A stretch of DNA of 64,000 bases from Andrena cerasifolii (GCF_050908995.1 NC_135126.1:7750001-7814000), one strand, 5' to 3'. Counted from the first letter of the stretch, positions 25,401 to 39,778 are shown. The notes: generated by a model from the sequence alone, not told the origin. Program-made: numbers and translations.

Positions 25401-28400
25401 CGAAAAGTTAGGATTCATTTCACGAGCCTGGCCGTACCGGGCTCGATTATGCGTTCGGGGGCGGTTCTTCCGACAGTCACGTATTGCTGGCTCGCGAAAT
25501 GATTCAACTGGGACGGTAGTTGCAATGTATACTTCCATATTACACCTTAAAGCTACTGCTATTGCCAACGATGCGGTGTAACTCTACTACAGAAAGGAGG
25601 AAGCTTGACAGTGCTTTCTGACGGTACTGTGACCCATCGTGTTCCCTGCACCCCAAGGTGGGAATATCACCGAATAACCAAGAACCCCAGTCGCGTGCAG
25701 AACACGTTGAAATTTGGTGCACTTGCACATCGTCTGGAAGCACTTCTGCGGCTTGAATGCGCTGCCATGAGAAGCTGGCGTATCCCGGCGCCAGACTCGC
25801 GAATCTGCACGCGACAGGCGCCTCGTCGCTTCGCCTTCTTTCCATGCACTCCCGCGAGCAAGCGTTCATCGCCGATTAAAAGCCACCCTTCCCGCAGCAA
25901 CGAGTGTCTCTTTTCCAACGTACCTACTCTTTAATACAACGCGGAGGAGCATCAAAAACCCCTGTACGTCGAGCGGCGTGCCACGTGCGTTTCTACGTGT
26001 CACCGAGTCGCGATCATTCATGCACCGCGGGGAAACCCTTGACCCTGCGCCAATGATTCGACGCGCCGCGAAATTCGCCGCGCTTTTAATATCAGGGGCG
26101 ATAACTGGGCTAATGACGGGAGTCGCGGACCGAAAAACGCTCTGTTTTAATTACAGCCACCCCTCGTTTCCGATGCAAATACGCGATCCCTTTTGTTGTA
26201 ATATTCATTACCGCGTTATTGCTACATCCCGCGCGCGTAAAGGTTCATTGCGGGCACCGCTAATTACGCGAATATCTGCTAATGAAATCTTAATGAAACG
26301 AATGGGTTAGTCGCGGTTTCATTGAGGGTGAACGAGTAAATTCCATGGACCGTTGCGAAACTCGTGGCGAGCATTTGTTGGGGTGGCCTTTCTTAGCTCT
26401 CGGAAGATGGCCTCGTGCTTGGTGTCTCAGACGCTCCTTTTAGAGATTATTAGATTATTAAGAGTTCGATTTTGTAGCGTGTTAAGAAAGGCCGGGAAGC
26501 ACTCAGCAGGAGTTAAGGGCGTGCCCCGTCAGACCGTGAGATTTGAAATTCCCGCGGAGAAGCAAGGCGATAGGACAAGGCTATCTGTCCCTTTATGGTA
26601 CGCCACGTCGTCAGACGATGCCGCTATCTGCGGCCATAATTCCCCATTAAACGTCGGGGCTGATGCGTGCACCGGCGCTATCCTCTTCGCTGCTCTCTCC
26701 ACCCCATCGCTTCACTCGTCCTCTTTCCTCTTCTTCTACTCCCGGCCTTCTTCCCCGCTACGGAGAACCTTTGTTCCTGCTCCTTTTTCAGCCGGCGGCT
26801 ATTTATGACGCGCCGTGGAAAACATTTCCCGTATATCATGGAACAAACTTACATGAACTCGTCCTGAGGGAGGAGAGGGGTGCGTTGGGGCTGTGAACTA
26901 CCCCCGAACCTCTGCCTCTGCACGTACATCCTTGCACACACGCGCCTCTGTGTATCTTCTCCGCCAAGAAAGCACCCCGAAGGATCTCGGAGGATGTATT
27001 TCCTTCCACGTCCTCCTGCTCTCCTCCTTTGTTAAATCTCCGGCGATATTGTCACTATCAATTTTCCAAACAATGTAATCCAATACCGTTCCCCGTGTTT
27101 CCATTATTCCCCGCGTATCGCTCGCACCCCCTCGATAACCTTGGAGCGTAGGGATCGATGCGCGGAGCACGCGTCGGCTTGGATTTCATTTCGCGATCCG
27201 CAACGGCCGTCTCTTAATCCTGTCCTTGTATTTTTATTAAAACCTGGAGTCTCCTCGTCCTGCATCTGCTCCGTCGGCTGGAGGAATATATTTGGCGTTC
27301 GTCGCGGGGAAAAACTTACGCGAACTCATCTCGGGGAGCGCAGGTTCTCTCGCCGGGCGAGATATTAGAGGGCGAAGCCTCCGCTGTCCAAAAAATCTCG
27401 CGAAAGTTTCTCCTCTCGCTGGGAAGTTGGCTTCTGGGGTACGAAGGAAGGTTTCTTTATTATTTCACGCATCGAGGAATCGTCTCCTGGCTCTGTGTCG
27501 GCGACGTTCCGATGGCGTATTGTCGCTGGAGGATTTATGCGATCCTTTCGCTTTTTCTGCCTGCAGAGATACGGAGCTCCATGCCGCCGATGATAAACGA
27601 GAAGGTGGTGTACATGTCGGCGCGGCTGAAAGACACCATTGTGATACCCTGCGTTGCATACGGCAATCCCACCCCCACGAACAGGTAAGAGTACCCAGGC
27701 TACGTATGAATTTGTATCCTTGCGCTGCCATTCAACAAGCCCGTGAGATCTCACTGTAAGACGATCGCCGTTTATCACGAGTTACTCGCGTTTAATTTCA
27801 ACTTCCGCTGCTGTCCCAATAAGGCCGCGATACAGTTGTAGACCGAGGTTCACTTTCCCCGGGAAAGTCCCTTTTGGACTGCTTTAAAACACTGCTCTCC
27901 CATTCAATGGAGCGACAAACGGTGGAAAGAGTTCTCCATAAAACGCGGCACGTTTTGTAATTGCCGACTTTTGCGAAACGGTCCTCGAGCACGGCTCGCT
28001 TACTTGCCAAACAGTTTTCCGATACAACGGTGGGGCCACGATGCATTGGCGAAGTTTAATTGGCTCGGTCGATGGAATGGGACCCGTCTGCTGGCTTTCT
28101 TGCTGCGCGAAAAATATTTTCATCGCTGCCCCCTGAAACTTTTCCCTCCGCCTTAATATTATTACGGTTTCCAGTATCCAGTGGCGACGATTTAAATAGC
28201 TTTACGCTACGGGGTCTGCTCATTTATAAGCATCGTGTATCATTAATCAGTAAGGACCTCTTTCTCTCTCGAAAAATATGACTCGGCCATTACATTTCGC
28301 CACGAGTAATCCAGCGCTACACTAGAAAGCAACAGTTGCGAATTAAGAGGATCTTTTGAAACTAATGAAACACCACATTTTTCCCTGAAATTATCGTATT

Positions 28401-31400
28401 TCCGCTCTCCACCCCCAAGCTTCCTTTGAATTATTGACGATAATCCTGGAAGAACAGCGCGCGGTGCTGGGATTATAAGAGGAGCCTCATTGAAATGTAA
28501 AAATTTCAATCTCCCGCGCCACGGGTTCGATCTGCAGCTTCTCCATTCTGAAGCGTGGAGCACTCTCGAGGAACAACGTTGCCTCGAGACGGACCACGTC
28601 TTCCGGTTGGTCGTTCCTTTCGCGATTTAGCGGGACGTAAGTCGGTTCCGCTGTTTCGCCGCGGAGTACACGGTTCTCGACGGAGCCCCGTATTTTGGAA
28701 CGTGATTTCGTTTGGACAGGCGACGGCGGCGGGGGTGGCCATGAATGATAACAATGACGAAGGAAACGAGATCCTCGCGCCGAGTAGTCCTGGCAGCCAG
28801 ATAAAACGAGCTCTCTCGCGAGCTGGCGCTTCTCTATTTTTCTTATATTAATGCTAATTTCAAACATTGGTCTGGCCGGGGTATCTCGCGCGGCGAGGTA
28901 TTTTCGCGGCAAGCACAGGCGAAACACGCGAAGCTCGTCGATGCATACCGGTTGCATTATGCGGGAAAAGAGGTGGAAGTATCACGGGGAAAAGAGGGAA
29001 AGGGTGACTGGCGTCTTTGACGAGTGGAATTCTGCTGCATGAATTAGACCTCCTATAATCCACGCTGCGCGGCAGATATTTTTATAGAGTTCCCCGGTGC
29101 AACGAGTTCCTTTTTCGAAACTGGAATGGAATAGAGTCGACTGAGGGATCGAGCAGCCCAGCGCGATTGAGTTCGAGGAATCGAGGCGTAGACTAGAGGG
29201 AACGGAGAGGCTCGCGTACATACGAACGTGTGGCGTGGTGAATAAAGATGAAAATTCTGGTCGTAATGAACTTTGACGTGGCTCGTTTTGTTTCCCGCGC
29301 GCTTCGCCAGGTACTAACGAAAGCAAAGAGGACGGAACAAAGCAGACGGTCTGTAAAGTCGGCGGGGCAAAGCGATTGCGTATTACAATTTTAATGCATT
29401 TATTATCCGATTGCGCGCGTCCGCTCAAAGGGGATAACGGGCGAATCTCTTTAGTGGTCGCTATTAATCTGTTAACTGGGTCATCCCGCGATCAGATGCG
29501 CCTCCCGCGTATGTGGAAATAAGCGTTTAAAAAGATCGCGGTGCGTACTACTTGCTTTTATTACTATTTACTCGCCGCGCGCGAGTAGTAATCATTAAAC
29601 TTTCGCGACGGGATAATTCGTTTTCCCCCGGTTAACAGATTAAACGTCAAACGAAGCTCGTCCATCTTTTCCCGCTTCCACCCAGCGGCGATTCCAAAGC
29701 TGAAGCAGAAACGTGCCCTCTGGCGGGGCTTGTTATACGCGCGCAACGAGATTATGTCGGATTAAGGTTCAGTTCGATTTCACTTCTCTGCGTGTTTTTA
29801 TAGGAGCCAGTGGAAGCAGAATTATCGATACGATTATTCTGCTTATTGTTCGAGTCACTTTCGACGTGGCGCGATTGTCGACACTGTCAAGCTTGAATCG
29901 AGCTTCGATTGGAACCCGCCGTTAAAATCGCTCGACGTTAACGACCATAGTCTGCCCTATTCGCGGCCGATACCGGCTCCTCGCCTAGGTATCAAAATTT
30001 TAACGACGCTCAGCTGCGAATAATTCGATATCGTCGCTGGCCGGTTTATTAACAATTCCCTGTCGCCGATGTTTGACAGCGGTAATTAATTTCGTTGGTT
30101 CGAGCAACGCCTGGTCTGATCGATCGATAGATGTATGAACGCGAAGGCTGATGTGTTTAGGTCGTGTCTGCCCGATGGCTGACTCGAACTTGTTCATACC
30201 ACTAGATCAGGCGGCTGAGATCTTGTTCGAGCAGCGCTGGCGCTGGTAGCAAGTGAATGGCTGTCATTTTTCCCTCGATCATCTGTTTCACGAGCCACCA
30301 GCGTTGCAGGGATATCTGTCCACCATAAGTCCGGCTGGAAGTATGTCGCAGGTTCACGATGCGTAAATCGTCGTCGAGATTAAAAAACCGAGATATCCCC
30401 AAAGGAACACGTGGACTGGAAATCCAGGAGTACTGGCTTCCCCAGCAGGCGTTCAAGAATAGCGTCGTCGCAAGCGTCGCTATCACGAGCTTCGGCAATC
30501 GGGATATCCCAAGCAGATCGATTATGTAAAAATCACGCGAGCTAGGCTAATAGGCGAGCGTTACGCGTTTGTGCATCGACGATACGGCTGGTAGAAACGA
30601 GAAGGCGGCTGGAGCGGTATATAGAAGCGAGGAGTGTATGGGTAGCGCAAACAAACCGACCGCTGATTACAGAGACTGCTTCTGACAGCCCATCAAATAT
30701 TCCGCATTTACGTGTACGTCGACGTCACTGAGTATTCCGTGGCTGTGTTCATCGTCTCCCTCTCGCAGGCCCTACCTCTCTCCTTCGCTCTCTCCGCCGT
30801 CTCTCTCGTGCGGGGTCTCCTCTCCGCTTCCTCTGCCTCTTCCGTGGCTTCGCTGAGTTGACGGAGGCGAGCAAAGAGAGCGAACCGCTCGCGTTCGAGG
30901 GAGAGGAAGACGAGACCAGAGGATAACCGGGCGAACGAGGGGCAGGTAGACAGAAAGGGATAGGGATGAGAGGAGAGAGTCTGAGGGTTTGCCAGCGTGG
31001 CAGAGCTTCCATCTCTAGGCTCCCTCACACTCGCCCCGCTCCCTATCCCATCTCCTTCCCTCGCCAATTTCCCTCCGTAAATTCGATTATCTATAGGTAT
31101 ACTCCTCGTCGTCGGCCGCGTCTCCTCGCCCTCCTACGCCCCTGCGCGTCCTGCGACTCTTCGGCATCATCGGCATGGTCCTCCTGCACCTCCTGTCGCG
31201 GCCTGGCGCACCGGAGCCGCCTGAACCGGCGAGCAGGGCCTCCGACGTTGCTCCCCGAGACTCCACACGACGGAGGTCAATCACCGCGAGGAGGACAGAG
31301 AGCGCGGGACCTCCGTCGCGGAGGACGAAGATGATTTTTCGACCGTGTCGGGGGACCGGCGTCCCTGGAGAGGTCGCCTTAGCTCCGAGATTGTCGGCCG

Positions 31401-34400
31401 GAAAATATTCGACACTCGAGAGCCCGTGGAGAGAGACCGCGCGGCCTAGATTGCCACGACCACTGCGAGTTTCGAGTTCTCGAACGCGTTTCCGAGGCTT
31501 GGATCCCCGATTTTTGCACGGTCACGTTTGCCCCCGATGGAGGAGGCGGCAGGAGGCAACGATCGCGAGCGACGATTCACTCTGCTCCTGCGAAGAAGGG
31601 AAAAGGGAGTCGCCAGGGTTAATATTTTCTGCGATCACAATGGAAGATGGAGTGGCGTGGGCGTGGTGGATCAAATGGAGAGGACCGCGGGGAGCAGGAT
31701 TGCAAATTCAGACGAAACTTTTCCCGATGAGTCTGCAGCCGCTGTAAAAAGGGGGTACAATTTAGAGAATACAAGGGCAAACAAATCCGGCGGTGAAGCA
31801 GGCGGGCCATCGATGCTCCTAAAAATCGTTTACAGTTGAACGTGAAAAAAAAAGCGAAGATGAATCGCGCGGGGGAGTTAGAATCGATAGCGAAACCTGG
31901 ACGAAAATTTTGTTTCACCCCTCTCGGTAAATATTGATGCTGCTCGGGCGTTTCGATGCAACGCAAATGTTTTCCTTTCTTTCGCGCGGCCTTGCGCGCG
32001 GCCAATCGTCCGGCGAATACTCTGCGGCGCAGCGACGGGTCCGCTGAAAACGTTTTCGAGGGTGGGTGTAACGTTTCCAAAGGGGTGCCGAAAACGATCC
32101 TGTTAATTCACGAGCGTGGCGCTCGGTCTCGCGGTTTCGGGACCGAATTGGCTCAGTTTCTGCGCCGGTGGTTCGGCCTCGGCGAGGTCAAAGGTCGCGC
32201 GTGCCCGCGAGAGATCGATTCGATTATCCGCTGGCTCTGCTGAGACGCTTTAAATCCGTCCGCGCAGCCCGTACCCTCTGTCACGGAACGCTCGCGGATT
32301 TTCGCGACATCTCGCCCGTCATCGATCCGCGAACCGTATCGAACGGCGGCAACGAGCGAACAATCTCCGCCGTCCGCTAGCTCGCCGCGGCCTGCGCTCC
32401 TTATTTAAAGATCCAGCGGCGGCATTAACGATTTTCGACCCTACGTACGCCGCACCGGTCGCGCGGCACGGGCGCGGTTTATCCGGCTGCTTGTTGAAGC
32501 GGCAGTGTTTTGAAAGCGTGCCAGTACATTTGAGTACATGCAGCGCGGCGTGTGCACGCGAAGCAGAACAAAAAGAGCATTGCCGGGGAAAACCGGGGGG
32601 GAACGTATGGGTAGCGTAGCACAATTCACGGCCGGCGCTGTGTATTCAGTCTTCCCAATGAAACAGTTGTTATTTTGTGGTTGGCGAGTGCACTGGAGAG
32701 ATACACGCCGCTGGAATGGAAAGGCACGGTCTCGGATAGCTGGTGCAAGCAATATCGCTCTCTGTCCGACGCCAGTGGTGCGCCCCGTATTTTTGCCCCG
32801 CCGACAGTGGTGAATCTTGAGCGCCGATCGGACGTAATATAGCGTCACGGTATCGCGGGCCGCGCAGTGATGCAGCGCTACGATTCATCAGACACGGCCA
32901 GCCGCAGTGGAGCAACAGCGCGCTCGAGTTGACAGTAGTACATACGTTCCGCGCTCTACGTCAGACGTAAGAGCTTCTGACGTATCCATTGTCTCTGTTC
33001 TTTCGAGTCTGTTGATTTCCATTCAGATTGGATTTATCTATGAGATCGTTGTGGGTAGTAAGAGAAGAAGCATAAGGGGTAGAGTGTTTATTTGTTTATT
33101 TATTTATAAACGAACCGAAGCCCTCTTCACATCAATGTTTACAAAGGAAAACGAACTTTACCTAATATAACAACAGATAGACATGCTAAATTACATGGTA
33201 CACCGGATAAGACATTATCCGATAATCCTACGTAACTGTCTTTTAAAGGTGTGCGCAGATCCATTAAAAAAATCAATACTATTATAGAGAGTACTAGAGT
33301 CAGCAATAATTCGATTCATTGGAAAATTAAAAGAGAATGATTTACAGTGTCAAAAGCTTTTTGAAAATCAGTAAATATTGTGTCAACCTGTAGTTTAGCT
33401 TCTAAAGAAGATGCGACATAATTGCGATATACCGCTAGGTTAGTGGTTGTTGATCGCTTATTTACGAAACCATGTTGCTCTTCACATATTGAGAGAGAAA
33501 CCGTACAGCGTAGCTTATTTGTTACAATTTCTTCGAAGATTTTAGGTATAACACTAATAATGCTTATAGGTCTATACTTTTCAACATTTGTTTTATCGCC
33601 GTTTTTGAAAATGACATCAAGTTCATTTAATCTGATATAAACATCACTAATGTCAATATCCAGGTCAGAAAAGCAGGGGTTACATCCATTTTCCGGGATT
33701 TTGTAATTAGTGGTGCTATTTCGATAGACAGATCCAAAAAACGTGCCAAATAAATTCGCAATTTTATCATCATCTGTTGCCACTTTTTCTTTGTTTGCTT
33801 AGAGTCAAACAATATTGTTTTCCAGCTGCCTTATGGCAGGAATACTTATAAACGAATTCATCGCGCATAGGAAGATTTTTCGTCAGCTTCATCTCCAACG
33901 CGACATAAACTAGCGTCCAAGGGGACATTCTCAGATATTTACGTTAGCCCGCTGGTCGACCATCGACGGGGTCTAAAATAGAATATCCGATTGTCCCGTT
34001 GCGCCGTGACGCCGCGTCTTTACGCTCCACGAGGAAGCTCGCTGCTCATCGTTCTGGGTGTCCCTTTTTTTTATTTCCCGCGATTTCGATGCGGGGACCC
34101 AGTGGAAACGAGGTGGAAACAGAAAAATCCATGGATTACGTCGACCCTTCTTCATCCTCTCTTTTCCCTGCTTTCTGTCCGTAGGTGGTATTACAACAGA
34201 AACCAGAGGGAGGAGCCGATCGAGGACACGTCGGGGCATTACGTGGTGCGAGACGGTTCGTTGATCGTACAAGGCGCCCAGGAGAACGACGCCGGCTCGT
34301 ACATGTGCACCGCCAGTAATTCCGAGGGCAGCGAATCCATGGAAGTGAGGTTAACGGTGTCTGCGCCATTGAGCGTGCACGTTCAGCCGTCGATTCAGAC

Positions 34401-37400
34401 CGTCGATCTTGGGAAAGCCGCTCATTTGGTAATTGACGATTTTCATGCTTGCCAGCGATTGATACGCTGCGCCCTTGATGGTCCAACATAAACTTCAATG
34501 GGATTAATCGGAACGGGAATCCTCGAATTGCGCTATGAACGCTCCACTGTAGATTTATTTCCTTTATAGTAGTCAACATCTTCCAGCCACTCGATGATTA
34601 ACAATTTTCCTGTATTTTCGATGACTCGAATTCTCAATGCAATGCTACAGAATCTACTCTCGCACGCTCTCCACCCACTGCTACCAGGAAACACACAAAA
34701 CAATTTACGTAACACTGCTCCTCGGAACAATACAGCGCAAACGGTGGAAGCGAGTAAACATGGAACAAGTAAATCGCGAGTGCCAGAATGAAAATCCATC
34801 CCCGCTGAATTCTTTGTTCATTTCCCCAGCCATGTGGCGTGGCCGCCTTGCTTGGTAATTCGATTTTTACGAGAGCAGTGGAAGCAGAGGCGGAAAGAAA
34901 GGTTTCAGGGCTGAGCGAGCGCGTTGCCCTCCGCCGCTGTTTAGGGGGCAAGGCTGCAGTCTTGCTTCTCGAAGGAGCGACGGAGGATATTTCGTGGGCA
35001 TGCACGTTCCGTCGGGTGGGGGCTCGGGCGCGAGCATAGGTAGAAGCTGGCCGGTTCTCTCATCAGTCCCTTTTCTCTAAAACTGCTTTTCAGACGTGCA
35101 GCGCAAGTGGATTTCCGCAGGCGGCGCTCTACTGGCTGAAGGACGGGCAGCCATTGAGAACGGGCGCTCGCATAAGGGCGGTTTCCAGGGAGCGTATTTC
35201 CGTGATGTCCGTTGCACGGGAGGATCGCGGCATGTACCAGTGCTTTGTGAGGAACGAGTATGAAATGGCTCAAGGAATTGCGGAATTGCGGCTGGGCGGT
35301 GAGTCTTTCTTTGTTTGCTTACCATTTACGGGCGCGCGCGTCCTCGCGGAAGGTATCGGGTGGAGGAAATGAAAAGTGGAAAAATAGTGCACGAAGGGGT
35401 ACACCGTTTCCCATCTAACCCCGTGAAACGGTGGATCGTTTTTATTAAAGCGTCGTTGAACGTCGTTAGAGGATATTCAAGGCTGCCCGTTTAATTCAGT
35501 TCCCCCAGTTACATAATATTCTTTTTCTCCCCCTGGCAGGAACTCGGCTCGCCGTTCCAGCTCGTGTAATATCCATTATAACGTTTAAACGATTTTAACG
35601 CGCCGGCTGCCGCGTCAGCCCCGTACAGTGGCTCTTGGGTTTATTCACGTAAATTCGGTGCAACGACTAACGACTGACGGCGAGAGCCACTGTCTTCCAT
35701 TCTGCCTTTTACTTGTAATAATAATCGTACATCAGCGAGCTCGTTTGATCTGCTTTCTAAACACATACGTACGCACATCTTTTACCCTGGAAAAAAGCTA
35801 AAGGCCATTCCTACGTATTGAAACGGACCGTCGAGGACACTCAAGATCGCAGGGTCTAACGATACCCCGCGGTTCCCAGCCGCAGGTTTCAATTACGTCT
35901 GGACCTGTCGTCTTCCCGGTTAAACTTGCCCGCTCGTTAAATTCTCGCGACGAATTTGCCTCGTCCCGGATCGAGATTGGATCAGCGATGAGAAAGGGGA
36001 TTGGAAAACTCCGTGGCCTCGGTGAACGGTTTCCTACTTCCACCCTCCTCGTTCAGCTTCCCCGTCTTCCCGTGGTTCTCGCTCGACTCTCGAGGCTCCT
36101 TGGCCGATGATGGAAACGCGACCGTGCCGCTGTTTGGAAGACAGACCCGTGGATGGAAACGGGGACGGCGGGGGTGGCGGGCTTGTTTGTCGAGCGAATG
36201 GTTCCACGGTGATAGGTTGCCGGTGGTTAATGCAGTGGAACTCTTCCCCATACGATCCATTCCGGGTTTGCGTGCCACTCCATCGTAACGCGTTTTCCAT
36301 CACGGCAAGCCCGCGCCCGCTTCGCCTCCGGGGGATGTACGTGCCATTTTTGCGCGAAAATGGCCACATCGGTTTTCCCTTGATCGTACCACGCCGCGAA
36401 AATCACTGTTTGCTGCCCGTTAATCGGATCCCCCCGTTCCGAGCCCCCTTCTACGCTTTTAATTTTGAAACCTCGGATGTTGATCGTCTACCCCTTGACG
36501 CGGCTCGATTTTAAATGTTTCTGGTCTGAAGCCACAGAGGTTCTTAGGTCCGGTGCAGACGGAGCGGTTTGCGGCAATCTGCCGTGCGCGTTTTAGCAGA
36601 ACATAAATTTATATGAAGCAGTTTACACGGGACGCAAAGCGGCTACTAAGCGGTATGTTTGCGTTCGTTTTGACGAACGCAGGTATTGCTTCACCGCGAA
36701 TGAACGCAGCGGCAAACTGCCGAAAACCGCTCGTCTGCACTTAGAGGTCTTGGTATTAAATACGGGCTCCATTTTTTTTCGCTTAACTCACCGTTGAAAT
36801 ATGATCACTAATGAGGACAGTTAGGGTAAAGTAGCCGAATATGACGACCTCTCCTAATATGAGACTCCAGCTTATCTCCGCTACAGAACTCTTGAATGTC
36901 ATAGCGATGCTATTTCTTTACTAACAAACCGTGTATTAGTTGTTTTGTCGGCGCAGTGGCATTTTAATCAATTGAGCGTCTTGATCAAGCATGTATTTCT
37001 GAAATACGTTGCAGAAAGTTTTTGAAGTGGTTCGATTAACTTACAAATACCTCTGAAGTGGTAAGTGTGTAATGATTTTCACAAATACTGTTGTATAGTG
37101 CTTGCAATGGAGTTTAAGAATTACTAGTTGTATATCATTAAATGATGAAGATTTAACTTCGAAGCTACTTAGTAGTTATTGTTTCCAAATATGAGACCCG
37201 TGAAAGTTCTACTGATGAGAGTGAAGAAGAAATTGTTCTGAATGATGAAAGTGATTAAGAAAGAAAATTATGATACAGAATGCTTGTTTTGCAAAAAATA
37301 GATTTCACGTGCCGGCTTTATAAAAAAAGAAAGAAAAAATACGTTTCAGGAAAAAAGAAGCTGGGTCTCATATTAGGCACCCATATTTTTTATCTGCATA

Positions 37401-39724
37401 TTTGGGTGACTTTCTTTTTCATTTTATTATGAAGAAACCAAAGTTTTGTTATAGTACTTTCCAGTAGGTTGCTAAAGAATACATATTCTACTTTCAAAAG
37501 GTGTATCGAATCTTAATAAAAGTGTTCTCAGTGAAGAGTTATGATGTCTTTAAGAAATGGGTCTCATTTTCGGCTACTTTACCCTACTTGATACGTTCCT
37601 AAAAGAGTAAACTGAAAGTTGTGTCGCGTGTTATTCTACCGTGATCCATGTATTTCTCCATTTTCCATACATGTCCCACTGTTCCACGGTGGGCCATTAG
37701 TTGAACGCGTAACATCCAGCAGTCTCCGTGTATCTCGCCGTATTTTGTTTACTTTCCCAACTGGATCTCCACGGATCTGTAGCCTGTAGCTGTTGCTAGT
37801 CGCGCGTCATATTTCTCGTAACCAGCTCCGGTGCTTTTCCATTAACCCAGACTTCGCGGCACCCCCGATCGATGGTTTCGAGTTATGGTACCAAAGATTC
37901 CAATTAAAACACTTTTACCGTGCCAGATTGCCGCTCGCGTCCTCCTCGATTACAGGATAAAGTGTCCGCGGAGCGATTCTGCGCCCTGGACGCCGCCTCT
38001 CGCCGAGCCTTCGACCGCGCTTCGAAAGTGTACGCCGACGTAGCGGAACGCGTACACGCCGTAGCTCCCTCGTAACGTATTTCCCATCACGAAGTCGTTT
38101 CGCCCCGGGCCAGGCGCTATTTTTGCGCGAAAATGGCCTCGTTCGCTCTTCATCCCCATCTACGTCTCCTCCTGTGTGCGGAACCGACGTTGCGTTAGCA
38201 ACGTGCCATCGAGGAACCACGTGAAAATACCCGAATTCCACCGGCAATGTAATAAATTCAATTCCGCGCGGCACGCTTCTGAGCGGAGCGGATGAACGCG
38301 CACATTTGGCTCGAGGAGTGCGTTCCCATCGGCGAAAGATTACCAAAGGAGGACAAGGCGATTTCCATAGCTTCTCATCCTTCTTACGAAACAACCAGGA
38401 AATTCGACCAAACCGCAATTACGAGGGGAATTAATTACTCGGTTCTCTCCCCGTCGTGTTCCCTCGACAAGCTCCCATGGCTTGGAGGGATCGCACGGGG
38501 AGAGGGTAATGCTCTCCCGAAGCGATTCGTACGTTCCCGAAACTTCCTGCGTACTTTCCCGGCCATTAACCCAGGCCGTTCGGCAACTTTGATGGCCGTT
38601 GAAACTTTGAATTTTCTTTCGGGATCGTTTAGCAGCAGCCCCCGCCGGCCGGATCCCTGTATCCCCCGGTGTTGGATAGGATAGCAACGGTCCCTGGAAC
38701 GCTGTACACGCTTCGTTCCCTTTTTTCTTTTCCCTGCCCGTTGATTCCACCCCTGGCGTGGATAACAGAGGCGAAACTATTTCCTTTCTCACCCAACCCC
38801 GGCTGGCCAGGGGGTAATTGAAGACCCGAAGGAAAGAAGGTTCTTCCCTCGGCTGGCCTCGACCGCGATAGAAACAAGAACGGGGGCAAACAACGGTAAT
38901 GGATTCAACCTTTGAACGCTTCACCCGCAATTGCATCGGGCCGCAATAACTTGCCACGAGGTTGGAAGTTAGCCGCGGTAAGCGATTTTTCATTAGGTTT
39001 AAACGGCACGATGATTGCGCGCTATTTCTCCCCCGTGTTTGGCTTGGAGCTGGAGAGATCGCGAGGGCAGGGAACGAGGTTACTTTCCCATCAGAAGGAG
39101 TTCTTTTTCCTATAGATTCTCATGCTCTTTTGTTGTTACTCGAACGGAGCAGTCTATTAACCCTGCCGCTAACTTCGCCGCAGCTTGCGCGATAATTAGT
39201 TGGAGATATGTTCGTACAACAGACAACTTCGTTCTCTTTATCCCTTCGTCCCATCAATCTTCCGTCGCATACGTGGAAACGAAGTGCGCCCAAGGACGTT
39301 GGGAACGGACAATTCGCGTCCCATCAATTCCCATTTTCGTCAAGCTCTACGGAGTAACACAGTGCAGAGCTTCCCTGCACCGCCAGTCAATTAGCGGGTC
39401 ACGTCGGTCGATTCTCGAGTCGGTGAAGTTTCGCCGTCCCCATTACCCTGTCATTAGGATTCTTCTCGGCTGCATGATTTCTAAGCTGCGGGGCATACAG
39501 TGTACATTAGGTGGGGATTGCCCGCAGCACGATGGGATAGTTAGTACCGCCAGCCTGGATTTGCATACGCTAACGAGATTCCTGTGGTTTTGCCGATGCT
39601 TTGCATGCCGGCCGGGCACGATCTCGTCCCAGACTGCGGCTCCAGCCACGTCTATTTATTATGCGTCATAGATACGTCAGGGAAGAAGCCCGCGTCACCG
39701 CGCCGAGAGGCTGAGAGACAGAGG

Positions 39725-39778
<54 letters not shown>

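Larger units (their letters stand above)
19208..27566 (+). other. Intron between Ig2 and Ig3 exons (8.4 kb)
   Basis: Mostly CpG-rich unique DNA. It contains an internally deleted LINE at about 20930-22130 and, at about 23660-23910, a degenerate short-period repeat rich in CCTAA and CTGA words. No extra copy of an Ig3 half-exon was seen, and no RNA gene was recognised. Remaining open frames have no recognisable domain. Confidence 0.8.

Noticed and set aside
38340..38993. 217-codon minus-strand open frame
   Set aside because: No recognisable domain, signal or splice context; open frames of this length are expected in CpG-rich DNA.
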